This document shows, one piece after another, positions 54,632-63,934 of a stretch of 64,000 nucleotides of DNA. The stretch lies in NCBI GenBank assembly GCA_016630955.3, contig CM049995.1, positions 1,726,413 to 1,790,412 on the forward strand. Reading direction: 5' to 3'. The stretch is from Didymella arachidicola (taxonomy: Eukaryota > Ascomycota > Dothideomycetes > Pleosporales > Didymellaceae). Position 1 is the stretch's first letter, and every line of letters starts with the position of its first letter. Both the position numbers and the translations under genes were made by a program. Below the pieces are notes generated by a model, which ran no database searches, was not told where the DNA came from, and saw nothing but the letters and a program-made list of their open reading frames with translations.

Positions 54632-57600
54632 CCTGCAGAACCCGAAGTGCCAAACATTATCTCCTATCTGCCAGAACATGGACACCTGTTGTGCACCCCA
54701 TGTAGAAGCGTTATACCCTACAAGACGCTCCGTTACCACCTCCGCCACTACCACAAAACTCGATCGTCCATATGCGAAATTATCCTTTCTCAGTATAAAG
54801 GACTTCCTGTATCGCAGATTGATGCAGACGTTGTCCCTCGTGCAAATAACTCTTCTAGCTTAGATTTCCTAGCGCCACCCGAGCGAGGCTACTCCTGTCC
54901 GCAGTGCGACTTGACAACTTGTAGTTGGGATACAATGCTGCTGCATTTTCGGAAGACGCAGTGCAGTAGGGGGCAGAGGACGCGCAATGATCTATTCTGC
55001 TTCGTCCAGCGATGGTCTCCTATCAGGCGAAACGTGGGAGGTACCTGGAGGGTAGCACACGCTACACACACAATTCAAAGCAGAAGAAGATCAAGCCAGG
55101 ACGGATCCGTGTCAGACGACCCTGCGACCGCCGCTCTTCTGCTGATGGAAGCCGAGGAGGAAGCTAGGCTCTTACAGCAAGATCAAGAACTGATGGCCCT
55201 AAGCAACGAGCTTGAGCATGACGAGAAAACCGACTGGCTGCGCGGTTGTGGTTGGACGCGGTGGTTTGCCCAAAAGCCGCTCCATCTGATTATTGCTACT
55301 TCTAGGTTGGCCACTTCTACCGGTGAAGCTATTCACCTCGGCACCTGGAACAGCGTGGAGTGGATCAGCTCCGCAGCTACAGAGTCAAAACTAAGACAAC
55401 TATCAGAAATTGTTCATCTCGTGCTTGATCGCTGCGAGGAAACATTAGAACAAACTCCGCGAGTCTTGCGCTGCTGGCTGCGAAGCTGGGGGTCACACTT
55501 CTACGCGTATCCCTTCGAGCTACCTCAACGAGACGCTACGAAAGCTAGGTACCGCTCCTTCCTAAACCGCTTTCTGTGCTATGTATTCCGATCATGGCAG
55601 GTATGTCAGAAGCTCAATCAAAGCTTAAGCGAGGTATATGGGCTTCAGCTGTCGGACGCACAGGCGGATATCGTGAAATCTGTCTGGTCAGATCTGTCCA
55701 CAAAAGGATTCAGTAAGGCAGAGCCTACGTTCTCTTCCCGTTTATCAGAAACCGTCTTTCAGCTGCTCGTGCTATTTTGGACGGATGTGTCCACAGACGG
55801 CATATTGGAAGGCAAAGCAATTGTCCACTTCTCTGGTGTGCTGGGTATCCATCCGTACGAGTTGGCATACCGTACAGCTTACGACTACACACCGTACCTA
55901 TCAGCTCTACTGTGGATTGGTAGACTTATTATTCTCGAGTACGCCTTGCCGCTGCGAGGGTACACTACCCTTGATGTTCTCTGGCCAGCACGAGCAGCCT
56001 ATGCTGATCAGGGCAAACGTCTCTGTGTAGAGATTCGCCCAGCATACCTCCAACGCGGCAGTCTCTCACCTATGGGCTACCTGATTGAGCGTTTGCAGCA
56101 CGGCAGAGCCATTGCCAAACGCGAAGGACCACGCACCAACCTATCTTGGTCCCTCGATGGTCAGACCCTAGACATCGCTGGTTCTCGCATCTCTATGCAT
56201 GAATTCCGCTATACAATCCACTGCCTCCTTGCTAGACTTGAAAGAATCACGCGAGACCTCATGTTTGACTGGTGGCCTAAGGTAGATCTCCATACCTTAA
56301 AAGAGGATCTATCAAGGCACCGCCCAGGTTATTCGTTCCTGCAAGAGCCAGCAAATCAGCTACAGACTAGCTTTAAGCATTTGAGCCGAAGAGCCTTCTC
56401 TAAAGAAGGGAGGGGGTTCTCCCTACAAGGCAGAGGCCGAGAGAAAGCAATGTCCTACCTGAAACAATATAACAACATGGTCGAAGTACTGTTCAGTAGT
56501 ATCCATGTGACCAGCGGAATGCCTGCTAGAGGAGAGGAGCTTCGGGTTCTGCGCTGGGCAGACACTGCCGCAGTGCAACGCAACATCTTCATTTGCCAGG
56601 GCCGGATCTTGCTAGTCTTTTCGTACAATAAAGCTAGCCAGAACTCGAACAACTCTTTTTTTGTTGTTCGAGTTCCCTGCTCATCAGTAGAGAGGTGCCT
56701 GTTCCTTTACCTCGCATACATCAGACCATTCAGCGATTTCCTTAGCCGACAACTAAAGCTTGTCAACACAAGCGTTCCAACCAATCCGCACTTGTTCACT
56801 GCGTACGACACACCTGTGTCGTGTTTCAGCTCATCAGTCTGCTCGAAGCTCCTGCAGCAATCCACACCAGAATGCCCGATACTGCTCCATTTTCAAATGT
56901 ATCGCCAGATTGCAGTAGCTATTAGCAAGAAGCATCTTCTAGATATTGCCCAGCCTTTTGATCCTCACACTCCGAGGGATCGCGATGGACTATTACGACT
57001 TCTCTCTTTCCAGACAGGACATAATCCAGCTACCCATGCTGGCGCGTACGCTTTGGATCGTGCCTATCCTGCCAAGCTGCAACCTGAGTTATTAGAACGA
57101 TACCTCGAAGTCAGTAAGGTATGGCATCAATTTCTGGGTGTCGACAGACAAAGCACAGATCAGGCTATTCTCAGCTTTAGTGCAAACAGAAGTTTACCAG
57201 AAGCTCCAGTAGAGCATTCAATGTTTCTGCCACCAAAGGATGATGCGTTCTTGACTAATAGGACTACACAAACACTTGAAGTACCCGAAGAGAGCACAGT
57301 ATCGCAGATCGAGGCATCGGCCGCTGGCGAGAATGAGCGACCGCGGAAGCGAAGGCGCGACTCAGATGAGAGTATAAGTCCAATACAGCAAAAGATTGAT
57401 GCTTTACGAGCAGATCTTGCCGCCCTAGAGCATGAGCACAAGATGCAAAAACTCTGCAAAGCTGCCTCCCAACGAGCGCTAACAAACCAAGGGGGCGAAG
57501 ACCCCAATGGAACGCTCCGGTATCGTAAGAGGGGCTCACAAGTATCGTTAAGTAACTGCGCAGATGTGTTCTGCTTTTTAGAAGACTTCAAGGTCTTCGT

Positions 57601-57964
57601 ATGCAAGCAACATCATACCGCAGTTATGAGTCTTGACCGCCATATGTTGCAGCACCACAAAGTGCCTGCTTCAGTACGAAGACAGGTTGTTGACTGTTTT
57701 AGTCGCCTTGAACCAGTGGCTCCAAGCAAGATAGAGCTGCCTAAAGAGCCCACGCAGGCTATAGAACAGCTTGGTAAGCCACTTGCTGGGCTAGAGTGCA
57801 GAGCATGCGGGTATATCACTGTTAGCAAAGATCAGATTCGGATGCACTGCAACCGAGATCATAAACTTGCTTGGTTAGGCGACAAGAGCCAGTTGTATAA
57901 TTCAGTGAAGGTACAGAGCTTCTTCCGAACAGGTGGTCTGCAGAAATACTTTATAGTCGTTTAG
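54632..57964 (+). CDS. Subtelomeric OrsD-like protein with recombinase-like core, no helicase
   Basis: Open from 54632 to TAG 57962-57964, about 1110 codons. No ATG near the 5' end, so a first exon is probably missing or the 5' end is lost. The N-terminus has OrsD-like zinc-binding modules (YLPEHGHLLCTPCRSVIPY...HLRHYH; YSCPQCDLTTCSWDTMLLHF). The middle resembles the tyrosine-recombinase fold: SGMPARGEELRVLRW with Arg at 56528-56530, FQMYRQIAVAI with Arg at 56903-56905, and TGHNPATHAGAYALD with a Tyr at 57047-57049. A Lys/Arg-rich segment (PRKRRRDSDES) and a short coiled coil follow. The last ~135 residues (CADVFCFLEDFKVFVC to QKYFIVV) repeat the N-terminal module of the next gene. The core matches the next gene's core but stops before a helicase. 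Function unknown; the recombinase link is inference. Confidence 0.75.
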   Translation, partial: PAEPEVPNIISYLPEHGHLLCTPCRSVIPYKTLRYHLRHYHKTRSSICEIILSQYKGLPVSQIDADVVPRANNSSSLDFLAPPERGYSCPQCDLTTCSWDTMLLHFRKTQCSRGQRTRNDLFCFVQRWSPIRRNVGGTWRVAHATHTIQSRRRSSQDGSVSDDPATAALLLMEAEEEARLLQQDQELMALSNELEHDEKTDWLRGCGWTRWFAQKPLHLIIATSRLATSTGEAIHLGTWNSVEWISSAATESKLRQLSEIVHLVLDRCEETLEQTPRVLRCWLRSWGSHFYAYPFELPQRDATKARYRSFLNRFLCYVFRSWQVCQKLNQSLSEVYGLQLSDAQADIVKSVWSDLSTKGFSKAEPTFSSRLSETVFQLLVLFWTDVSTDGILEGKAIVHFSGVLGIHPYELAYRTAYDYTPYLSALLWIGRLIILEYALPLRGYTTLDVLWPARAAYADQGKRLCVEIRPAYLQRGSLSPMGYLIERLQHGRAIAKREGPRTNLSWSLDGQTLDIAGSRISMHEFRYTIHCLLARLERITRDLMFDWWPKVDLHTLKEDLSRHRPGYSFLQEPANQLQTSFKHLSRRAFSKEGRGFSLQGRGREKAMSYLKQYNNMVEVLFSSIHVTSGMPARGEELRVLRWADTAAVQRNIFICQGRILLVFSYNKASQNSNNSFFVVRVPCSSVERCLFLYLAYIRPFSDFLSRQLKLVNTSVPTNPHLFTAYDTPVSCFSSSVCSKLLQQSTPECPILLHFQMYRQIAVAISKKHLLDIAQPFDPHTPRDRDGLLRLLSFQTGHNPATHAGAYALDRAYPAKLQPELLERYLEVSKVWHQFLGVDRQSTDQAILSFSANRSLPEAPVEHSMFLPPKDDAFLTNRTTQTLEVPEESTVSQIEASAAGENERPRKRRRDSDESISPIQQKIDALRADLAALEHEHKMQKLCKAASQRALTNQGGEDPNGTLRYRKRGSQVSLSNCADVFCFLEDFKVFVCKQHHTAVMSLDRHMLQHHKVPASVRRQVVDCFSRLEPVAPSKIELPKEPTQAIEQLGKPLAGLECRACGYITVSKDQIRMHCNRDHKLAWLGDKSQLYNSVKVQSFFRTGGLQKYFIVV

Positions 57965-58055
57965 TGTTCTGTAACTAAACACGTCCTCTGCATGTAAAGT
58001 GTACTAACAACTATAGTAATTCAATAATATATAAATTACCTTAATAGTGACTTAG
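57965..58055. other. Short AT-rich gap between the two subtelomeric genes
   Basis: 91 bases with a donor-like GTAAAG at 57994, branch-like ACTAAC at 58002 and AG at 58054-58055. This could be an intron joining an upstream exon to the helicase gene, or just decayed spacer. Confidence 0.3.
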
Positions 58056-61000
58056 CCACTTCTAACCTGCGACAATGTTCACTGTTTTCTAGAAGACTAC
58101 AGCGTCTTAGTATGCAGGGAGCATCACACTGCTGTTGTTAATCTCAACACGCATCTCTTGCAGCATCACAGCGTGCCCGCTGCAACTCGAAAACAAGTTG
58201 TTGAACGCTTCAATCAATTCGCGCTGATTGACGCAGCAGACGTTGAGCTTCCAGATGAGCCGGCGCGACCGATAGAAGAGCTTGGGAAGCCGCTAGACGG
58301 GCTGCAGTGCAAGACATGCAGCTTCATCACTATCAACAAGGACACAATGCGCATGCACTGTAAGAAAGATCACCAGCAAGCTTGGCTAGGAGAAAAAGGC
58401 GCGCTCTATCACACTGTCAAAGTACAGAGCTTTTTCCGCACAGGGGTTTTACAGCGATATTTTGTTGTTGATGTAGCTGTAGCCGAAAATGCTCTAAACG
58501 ACGACGTCGAAGTTGCAGTTCAGAGGCAGCTTGCCGAGTATAAACTGACACAACAAGAAGTCGAAGAAGAGCTTCAAACACTTGAAGAGGCTGCAAAGAC
58601 AGACAAGACAGGCTGGTTTAAGCGGACAGGCTGGTTAGAGTTCTTCAAGGATCGAAATCTTGTTCATCTGGCCCATCAAGCCCGGGCTCCCGATCGGAGC
58701 GAGCACAAGCTCAAGCTAGCTGCTCAGCTTGCAGAGGGACTGATTGAGAGAAGCGTCAAGGGATTGGCTACGCTTCCGCAAGAACTCAGGCGCTGGCTGC
58801 GGAGCGCAAAGCAGAGCGAGATCGACGTGCGGCCGTTGGGGCGACTGCAGAACCCAGAGAGTCAGGCTGTGTACGCAAGCTATATAGTGAGGTTTGTCTG
58901 CTTCTATCTACGCGTGCTAGGAGATGAAGAGCAGCAGGTTATGCGTTTCCGACAGCAACGCGACACAGCTGCTCGATCAGAAAGCAGTGCGGCGTCGAGC
59001 AGCGACGAAGACAGCGAAGACGAGGCGGAAGGCAGTGAGGCTGACGACGACAGCCCGCAGCCCCGGCGCAGGACACGCAGTCAACAGGCACCAGACATGA
59101 TGAAGGACACGCGCGAGCTCTTTACGTGGACAGCTGAGCAGAAGTTGTGTGCGATCAGGCTGTGGGACGCGCTGAATGGCGACGACAGAGGCGCTCAGAC
59201 GGAGGCGCTTCTTGCGTCTATCAGCTCGTTCATCTTCACGACGTATCATCCCGTGGCGTTGTCTACTGGTTTGATTCAGTTTCTGGCGGTGCTTGGGATT
59301 GATGTAGACACGGGCCGCTTGCGGACCGCAAAGAACTACTCGTACATGCTGGCGGGGATGGTGTACTGCGTGCGGGTGCTCGCTCTAGAGAAGCTGCTCC
59401 CAGGAGGGCAGCGCGACACGCAGACAGAAGAAGACCGCGACAACTTTCTGGCAACGCGGCACAAGCAGCTAGCAGACGGCACGTTCAGCCCAATGAGCGA
59501 GATGATCAGCATGCTGGCGTACGGCAAGCACATTGGACTGACGGCCGGCAACTCAGGCAACGCATACTGGTCAGAGGACAAGCAGACGTTCTATCTGAAC
59601 GGCCGACCGATCGTCATCCGCCGCTTCTGCAAGATGGCGCAGGACTTGCTGGCTGAAACAGAGCAGATGCTGTGGGAGCTGTGCTGGGTGGACGGCGAGG
59701 AAGAGCGGGTTACCGTTGATTTGAAGCAAGTAGTTGACGACGTCACGTTCACAAAACGACGCACGTCGTTTGTCGACGCTCCGGGCAACAAACTGCAAGG
59801 CGGGCTGGTTTGGATGCTTAGGAGAGCGATGACTACAGCGGGCGGGCTGCGATTGAAGCGTGCGGACGGGCAGTGGAGCGTCAAGGCGGTGCGGCAGTAC
59901 ATGCGACAGATGGATCGCTTCTTGGAACTACTGCTCTGCAGCGTGCACATCACGTCAGGACAGCCCGGGCGTGGGTCCGAGATCACGACGATTCGGCACC
60001 GCAACGGCGTACTGCAGGACCGCAACATCTTCGTCGTGGACGGGCAGGTGATGACAGTGGTCCGCTATCACAAGTCGCAGTCGCAGTGGGACAAGCCGAA
60101 GATTGTGCCGCGGTTCTTGCCGCCGCAGCTAGGGCAGGTGATGGCGGTGTACTTGGTCTACGTACAGCCGTTCCGCGAGTATCTAACGCTGCAGGTGCTA
60201 AGCGGCAGCTACAGCGACTACGTGTGGCAAGACGCGCAGGGCGCGTGGGACACCGGCCGGCTCACGAGGGTGCTGAAGCGCGAGACAGGGAAGAGGCTGG
60301 GCGTGGTGCTGCACACGCTAGAGTACCGACACACGGCAGTAGGTATTGGGCGAGTCAAGGTGGGAGAGTCGTTCAGCAGGGGCTATCAGGACGACGTTGG
60401 CGAGACAGAAGAGGCGGAAGTGGACGACGATGGCGAAGACGTTCTTGAGCTGCAGAACTCACGCACAACCGCAATGGGGGTAGGCAACTACAGCGTGCCG
60501 ATGGATATCGTGAAGCATCTCAGCGTGCGGTCCGTTGATGCGTTCCGGCCGCTTAGCGCAGCATGGCACCGCTTCTTAGGGGTGGATGGGAGCGCAGCGA
60601 AGCCCGTAGAGCCGAGCAGGACGACAAAGCGACGGATGAGCAACAGCACGTCGTCGGCACTTGTTGGGCTGCCGAAAGAGAAAGAAGTGCGGTTTGCAGA
60701 CCCGCGAGCAGATGCGATACACAGGGGGCTGCAGCAGGTGCTAGGCAAGCAAGATGTTGGCTTTCGATCGGTGGAGCAGGAGCAGGCTTTGCACGCGGTG
60801 CTGGAGAAGCAGACGCCGCTCATCGTCGTGCTTCCGACGGGCGGAGGCAAGAGCTTGCTGTTCACGCTGCCGGCTTGCGTGGAGGAGCCGGGGGTAACGG
60901 TGGTCGTCGTGCCGTACCGGGCGCTGATTGAAGATCTAGTCAGGAGGATTCAGCAGTGCGGCGTCGAGTGCATGGAGTGGAAGCACGGCGAGAACAACCC

Positions 61001-62423
61001 GGCATCTGTGGTGGTAGTCAGTGCAGACGTAGCTGGCGACATAACAAGCACTGGCAACTTTCTTGGCTACGCGCGGATGCTGAAAGGAAAGGGGCTGCTG
61101 CATAGGGTGGTGATTGACGAGTGTCATCTGGTGTTCACGGCGAGGAATTGGCGAGAGAAGCTGGTGGCGATGAAGAACTTGCGGCTGCTGGGTAGTCCGA
61201 TGGTGATGCTGACAGCAACGCTGCCGCCGCTGCAGGAGGGAGAGCTTGAGGCGAGCATGCTTGTGCGTCACGCAACGTACGTGAGAGCAAGCACGGTGCG
61301 GCCGAACGCGCGGTACTTTGTGTCGTGGTGTCAGCGCGACAAGCTCGAGGAGACGGCGCTGTTCGTGTGCAAGCGGTGGGCAGAGAAGCTGCGGCGGAGC
61401 GGACAGAAGGGGGTGGTGTACTGCAAGAGCAAGGTGCAGTGCGAGCGGCTCGCGACGGAGCTGGGCTGCGGACACTATCACGCAGGGGTGGTGGATCGCG
61501 CAGACCGGCTACAGGAGTGGGTGGAGGGGGGCGGAATGATGGTGGCGACGTCGGCGCTGGGGACGGGAGTGGACTTTGCTGGCATCGTGTACATCTTGCA
61601 CGTAGGCACACCGTGGAGCATGAGCGACTTTGCTCAGGCAAGCGGACGCGGGGGACGAGGAGGAGAGCAATACGATGTGGTGGTGCTGGTGGGGCACGGG
61701 GAGGTGGAGCAGGTGATGGAGCGAGAGAGAGAGAAGATGGAGGTGCTCGCGATGGGGCAGTTTCTGATCGGCAGCGGGTGTCGACGAGAGCTGATGAGCT
61801 CGTATCTGGACGAGCGGGGGCAGAGCTGCGGGCAGATTGGGGCAGCGGGATGCGACCGGTGCGGAGAGGGAGAGGAGGTGTGGATAGAGGAGCAGGAGAA
61901 GTGGTCGCGGGAGTGGGCGGTGGTGGAGGAAGGGTTCACAGAGCTGCGAGAGGGGTGTGCGATCTGCTGGATGGTTAGGCAGGAGTTCCCGACGGCTGAA
62001 GAGGAGCAGTGGAAAGGGCACCGGGCGATGCAGTGCACGGCATGGGCAAGGGGAACAGGGATGCAGGCAGATGAGTTCCGTGTGAAGATGCGGGATCGGA
62101 CGGTGAAGAACAACTGTCGACGGTGCTGGGTGAGTCAGAAGTACTGCGCGACTGGGGAAGGGATGGACAAGCGGTGTCAGTGGCCGAACGTGGTGGTGCC
62201 GCTGGCATTCGCAGCGCGGTTGACGAGGGGTGGGATTCAGGCAATGGGAGAGCTGGGGTTTGCAGAGACGGGAGACGAGGCGTACGCTGGGTGGCTGGGA
62301 AAGCCGCACAGGTCAGAGATTTGGGGACAGATGTTTAGCAACGCAATGGCGATGGCGATTAGGCTGGTGTTGGAGGGGTGGGGACGAGAGGGAGAGGAAG
62401 AGGAGGGTAGCAGAGTAGAGTAG
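58056..62423 (+). CDS. Telomere-linked RecQ-type helicase with OrsD-like and recombinase-like domains
   Basis: Open from 58056 to TAG 62421-62423, 1455 codons. No in-frame ATG before 58347, yet the OrsD-like module starts at 58068 (CDNVHCFLEDYSVLVC), so a small upstream exon or 5' loss is likely. Second finger: CKTCSFITINKDTMRMHCKKDH. A Glu/Asp/Ser-rich linker follows. Core: SGQPGRGSEITTIRH (Arg 59970-59972), RYHKSQ (Lys 60072-60074), LEYRHTAVGIGR (Arg 60327-60329), and VGNYSVP (Tyr 60489-60491), in the order of tyrosine-recombinase residues. Helicase motifs: PTGGGKSLL (I), VIDECHLVF (II), MLTATLPP (III), ATSALGTGVDFAG (V), QASGRGGRGG (VI). The C-terminus is Cys-rich (GCDRCGEGEE, CRRCWVSQKYC). 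Ends 1.45 kb before the telomere. Family knowledge: such genes are multi-copy at fungal chromosome ends. Confidence 0.9.
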   Translation, partial: PLLTCDNVHCFLEDYSVLVCREHHTAVVNLNTHLLQHHSVPAATRKQVVERFNQFALIDAADVELPDEPARPIEELGKPLDGLQCKTCSFITINKDTMRMHCKKDHQQAWLGEKGALYHTVKVQSFFRTGVLQRYFVVDVAVAENALNDDVEVAVQRQLAEYKLTQQEVEEELQTLEEAAKTDKTGWFKRTGWLEFFKDRNLVHLAHQARAPDRSEHKLKLAAQLAEGLIERSVKGLATLPQELRRWLRSAKQSEIDVRPLGRLQNPESQAVYASYIVRFVCFYLRVLGDEEQQVMRFRQQRDTAARSESSAASSSDEDSEDEAEGSEADDDSPQPRRRTRSQQAPDMMKDTRELFTWTAEQKLCAIRLWDALNGDDRGAQTEALLASISSFIFTTYHPVALSTGLIQFLAVLGIDVDTGRLRTAKNYSYMLAGMVYCVRVLALEKLLPGGQRDTQTEEDRDNFLATRHKQLADGTFSPMSEMISMLAYGKHIGLTAGNSGNAYWSEDKQTFYLNGRPIVIRRFCKMAQDLLAETEQMLWELCWVDGEEERVTVDLKQVVDDVTFTKRRTSFVDAPGNKLQGGLVWMLRRAMTTAGGLRLKRADGQWSVKAVRQYMRQMDRFLELLLCSVHITSGQPGRGSEITTIRHRNGVLQDRNIFVVDGQVMTVVRYHKSQSQWDKPKIVPRFLPPQLGQVMAVYLVYVQPFREYLTLQVLSGSYSDYVWQDAQGAWDTGRLTRVLKRETGKRLGVVLHTLEYRHTAVGIGRVKVGESFSRGYQDDVGETEEAEVDDDGEDVLELQNSRTTAMGVGNYSVPMDIVKHLSVRSVDAFRPLSAAWHRFLGVDGSAAKPVEPSRTTKRRMSNSTSSALVGLPKEKEVRFADPRADAIHRGLQQVLGKQDVGFRSVEQEQALHAVLEKQTPLIVVLPTGGGKSLLFTLPACVEEPGVTVVVVPYRALIEDLVRRIQQCGVECMEWKHGENNPASVVVVSADVAGDITSTGNFLGYARMLKGKGLLHRVVIDECHLVFTARNWREKLVAMKNLRLLGSPMVMLTATLPPLQEGELEASMLVRHATYVRASTVRPNARYFVSWCQRDKLEETALFVCKRWAEKLRRSGQKGVVYCKSKVQCERLATELGCGHYHAGVVDRADRLQEWVEGGGMMVATSALGTGVDFAGIVYILHVGTPWSMSDFAQASGRGGRGGEQYDVVVLVGHGEVEQVMEREREKMEVLAMGQFLIGSGCRRELMSSYLDERGQSCGQIGAAGCDRCGEGEEVWIEEQEKWSREWAVVEEGFTELREGCAICWMVRQEFPTAEEEQWKGHRAMQCTAWARGTGMQADEFRVKMRDRTVKNNCRRCWVSQKYCATGEGMDKRCQWPNVVVPLAFAARLTRGGIQAMGELGFAETGDEAYAGWLGKPHRSEIWGQMFSNAMAMAIRLVLEGWGREGEEEEGSRVE

Positions 62424-62529
62424 CAAGCAGGGGAATAGATGAAGTAATAGGTGTATATGCGTAGCAAAGCCGTGACAAGGTATTAGCAAGAGAGTAACAG
62501 GGTAGGGAGGTGGTAGGCCGTCCGGGGCA

Positions 62530-62642
62530 GAAGAAGGGGGGGTGGGCAGTAGGCCCGTTAGGTGTTACAAGCAGCGGAGCGGTTAGGGTGAGTAGGAGAA
62601 GAAGGGGGGGTAGGTAGTGGGCCGTTTAGGTGTTACAAGGAG
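62530..62642. repeat. Two imperfect copies of a ~45-bp subtelomeric repeat
   Basis: AGAAGAAGGGGGG, then a GTGGGCAGTAGGCCCGTTAG-like segment and GTGTTACAAG, occur at 62530-62572 and 62598-62640. Nothing coding. Confidence 0.7.
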
Positions 62643-62670
62643 TAGAGCAGCAAAGGGAAAGAGAGAAGAG

Positions 62671-63316
62671 TATAGCAGGGTGTAGCAAGGTATAGTAGGG
62701 TGTAGCAAGGTATAGTAGGGTGTAGCAAGGTATAGTAGGGTGTAGCAAGGTATAGTAGGGTGTAGCAAGGTATAGTAGGGTGTAGCAAGGTATAGTAGGG
62801 TGTAGCAAGGTATAGTAGGGTGTAGCAAGGTATAGTAGGGTGTAGCAGAGTATAGCAAGATATAGTAGAGTGTAGTAGGGTGTAGTAAGATATTACAGAG
62901 CGTAGTAAAAAGCAGAGTATAGTAGAGTGTAGCAGGGTATTATAGAGTATAGTAAGGTATAGCAAAGTATAGCAAGATATAGCAGAGCGTAGCAGGGTAT
63001 AGGAAGGTGTAGTAGGGTAGGGTTAGGTATAGTAAGGTATAGCAAAGCGTAGTAAGAAGCAGAGTATAGTAGAGTGTAGCAGAGTATAGTAGAGTGTAGC
63101 AGAGTATAGTAAAATATAGCAGAATATAGTAAGGTATAGTAGAGTATAGCAGAGTGTAGCAGAGTGTAGTAAAATATAGTAGGATGTAGTAAGGTATGGA
63201 AAAGCATAGTAAAGTATAGTAGAATATAGTAGAATATAGTAGAATATAGTAGAATATAGTAGGATATAGTAGAATATAGTAGGATATAGTAGGATATAGT
63301 AGAATATAGTAGAAGG
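62671..63316. repeat. Subtelomeric 10-bp tandem array with 20-bp higher-order units
   Basis: Basic unit TRTAGYARRG, about 64 units. From 62681 to 62840 eight perfect copies of TGTAGCAAGGTATAGTAGGG follow one another. Rightward the units diverge, e.g. TGTAGCAGAG and TATAGTAGAA. Start and end are approximate. Open frames through it (LYLATPYYTLL repeats on the minus strand) reflect periodicity, not genes. Confidence 0.92.
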
Positions 63317-63356
63317 CTAAGCTATAATAAGATATTATAGGTTAGAAAAAGAGAAG

Positions 63357-63550
63357 AGTAGGTAGTAGATATAAAAAAAAGTAGGTAGTAGGTATAAAAA
63401 AAAAGTAGGTAGTAGGTATAAAAAAAAGTAGGTATTAGGTATAATAAAAAAAATAGGTAGTAGGTATAACAAAAACAATAGGTATTAGGTATAATAAAAA
63501 AATAGGTAGTAGGTATAACAAAAACAATAGGTAATAATTATTAAAAAAAA
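63357..63550. repeat. A-rich tandem repeat, about 22-26 bp period
   Basis: About eight units of the form GTAGGTAGTAGGTATAAAAA with A-run lengths that vary and two alternating variants (TATAATAAAAAAA and TATAACAAAAACAA). Confidence 0.85.
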
Positions 63551-63742
63551 GAATAAGTAGTAAGTTTAAGAAATAATATAAGAGAATAAATAGATTAGGT
63601 AGTAGAAGAATTAAAGATAAAAGAAGAAATAAAAAGTAGAGTAAGGTTATAATAATAAGATACTAAGAGAAGAGAAGAAAAGAAAAAGTGTAGTAAAGCT
63701 GTAATAAGGTATTAATAAAAGCGTATTAGGGAGGGTAGGGGG

Positions 63743-63869
63743 GTAGGCCCGTAAGAAGGGAAAGGAGGGTGCCCGAAGGGCAACCCGTTAGAAAGGATTA
63801 CTAAGAAGAGTAAAGGGGTGGGGGGTGGGCCCGTAAGAGGGGAAAGAGGGTGCCCGAAGGGCAACCCGT
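63743..63869. repeat. Paired GC-rich repeat with hairpin next to the telomere
   Basis: Two copies (63743-63788 and 63825-63869) of a GGCCCGTAAGA..GGAAAG..GGGTGCCC-type sequence. Each contains the perfect hairpin TGCCCGAAGGGCA (63770-63782; 63851-63863) followed by ACCCGT. The second copy abuts the telomere. Confidence 0.85.
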
Positions 63870-63872
63870 CGA

Positions 63873-63893
63873 GGGTTAGGGTTAGGGTTAGGG

Positions 63894-63934
<41 letters not shown>

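Noticed and set aside
54632..62423. One giant gene covering both subtelomeric proteins
   Set aside because: An intron at 57994-58055 is conceivable, but the first frame stops at 57964 before it, and the homologous module on both sides argues for two related genes.
62583..63207. Protein-coding frames with repeated YYTLLHPTIPCYTLLYLATP-like peptides
   Set aside because: They are translations of the 10/20-bp tandem array; the periodicity alone creates the open frames.
62671..63550. CRISPR-like array
   Set aside because: Contiguous tandem units without unique spacers, in a eukaryotic subtelomere.
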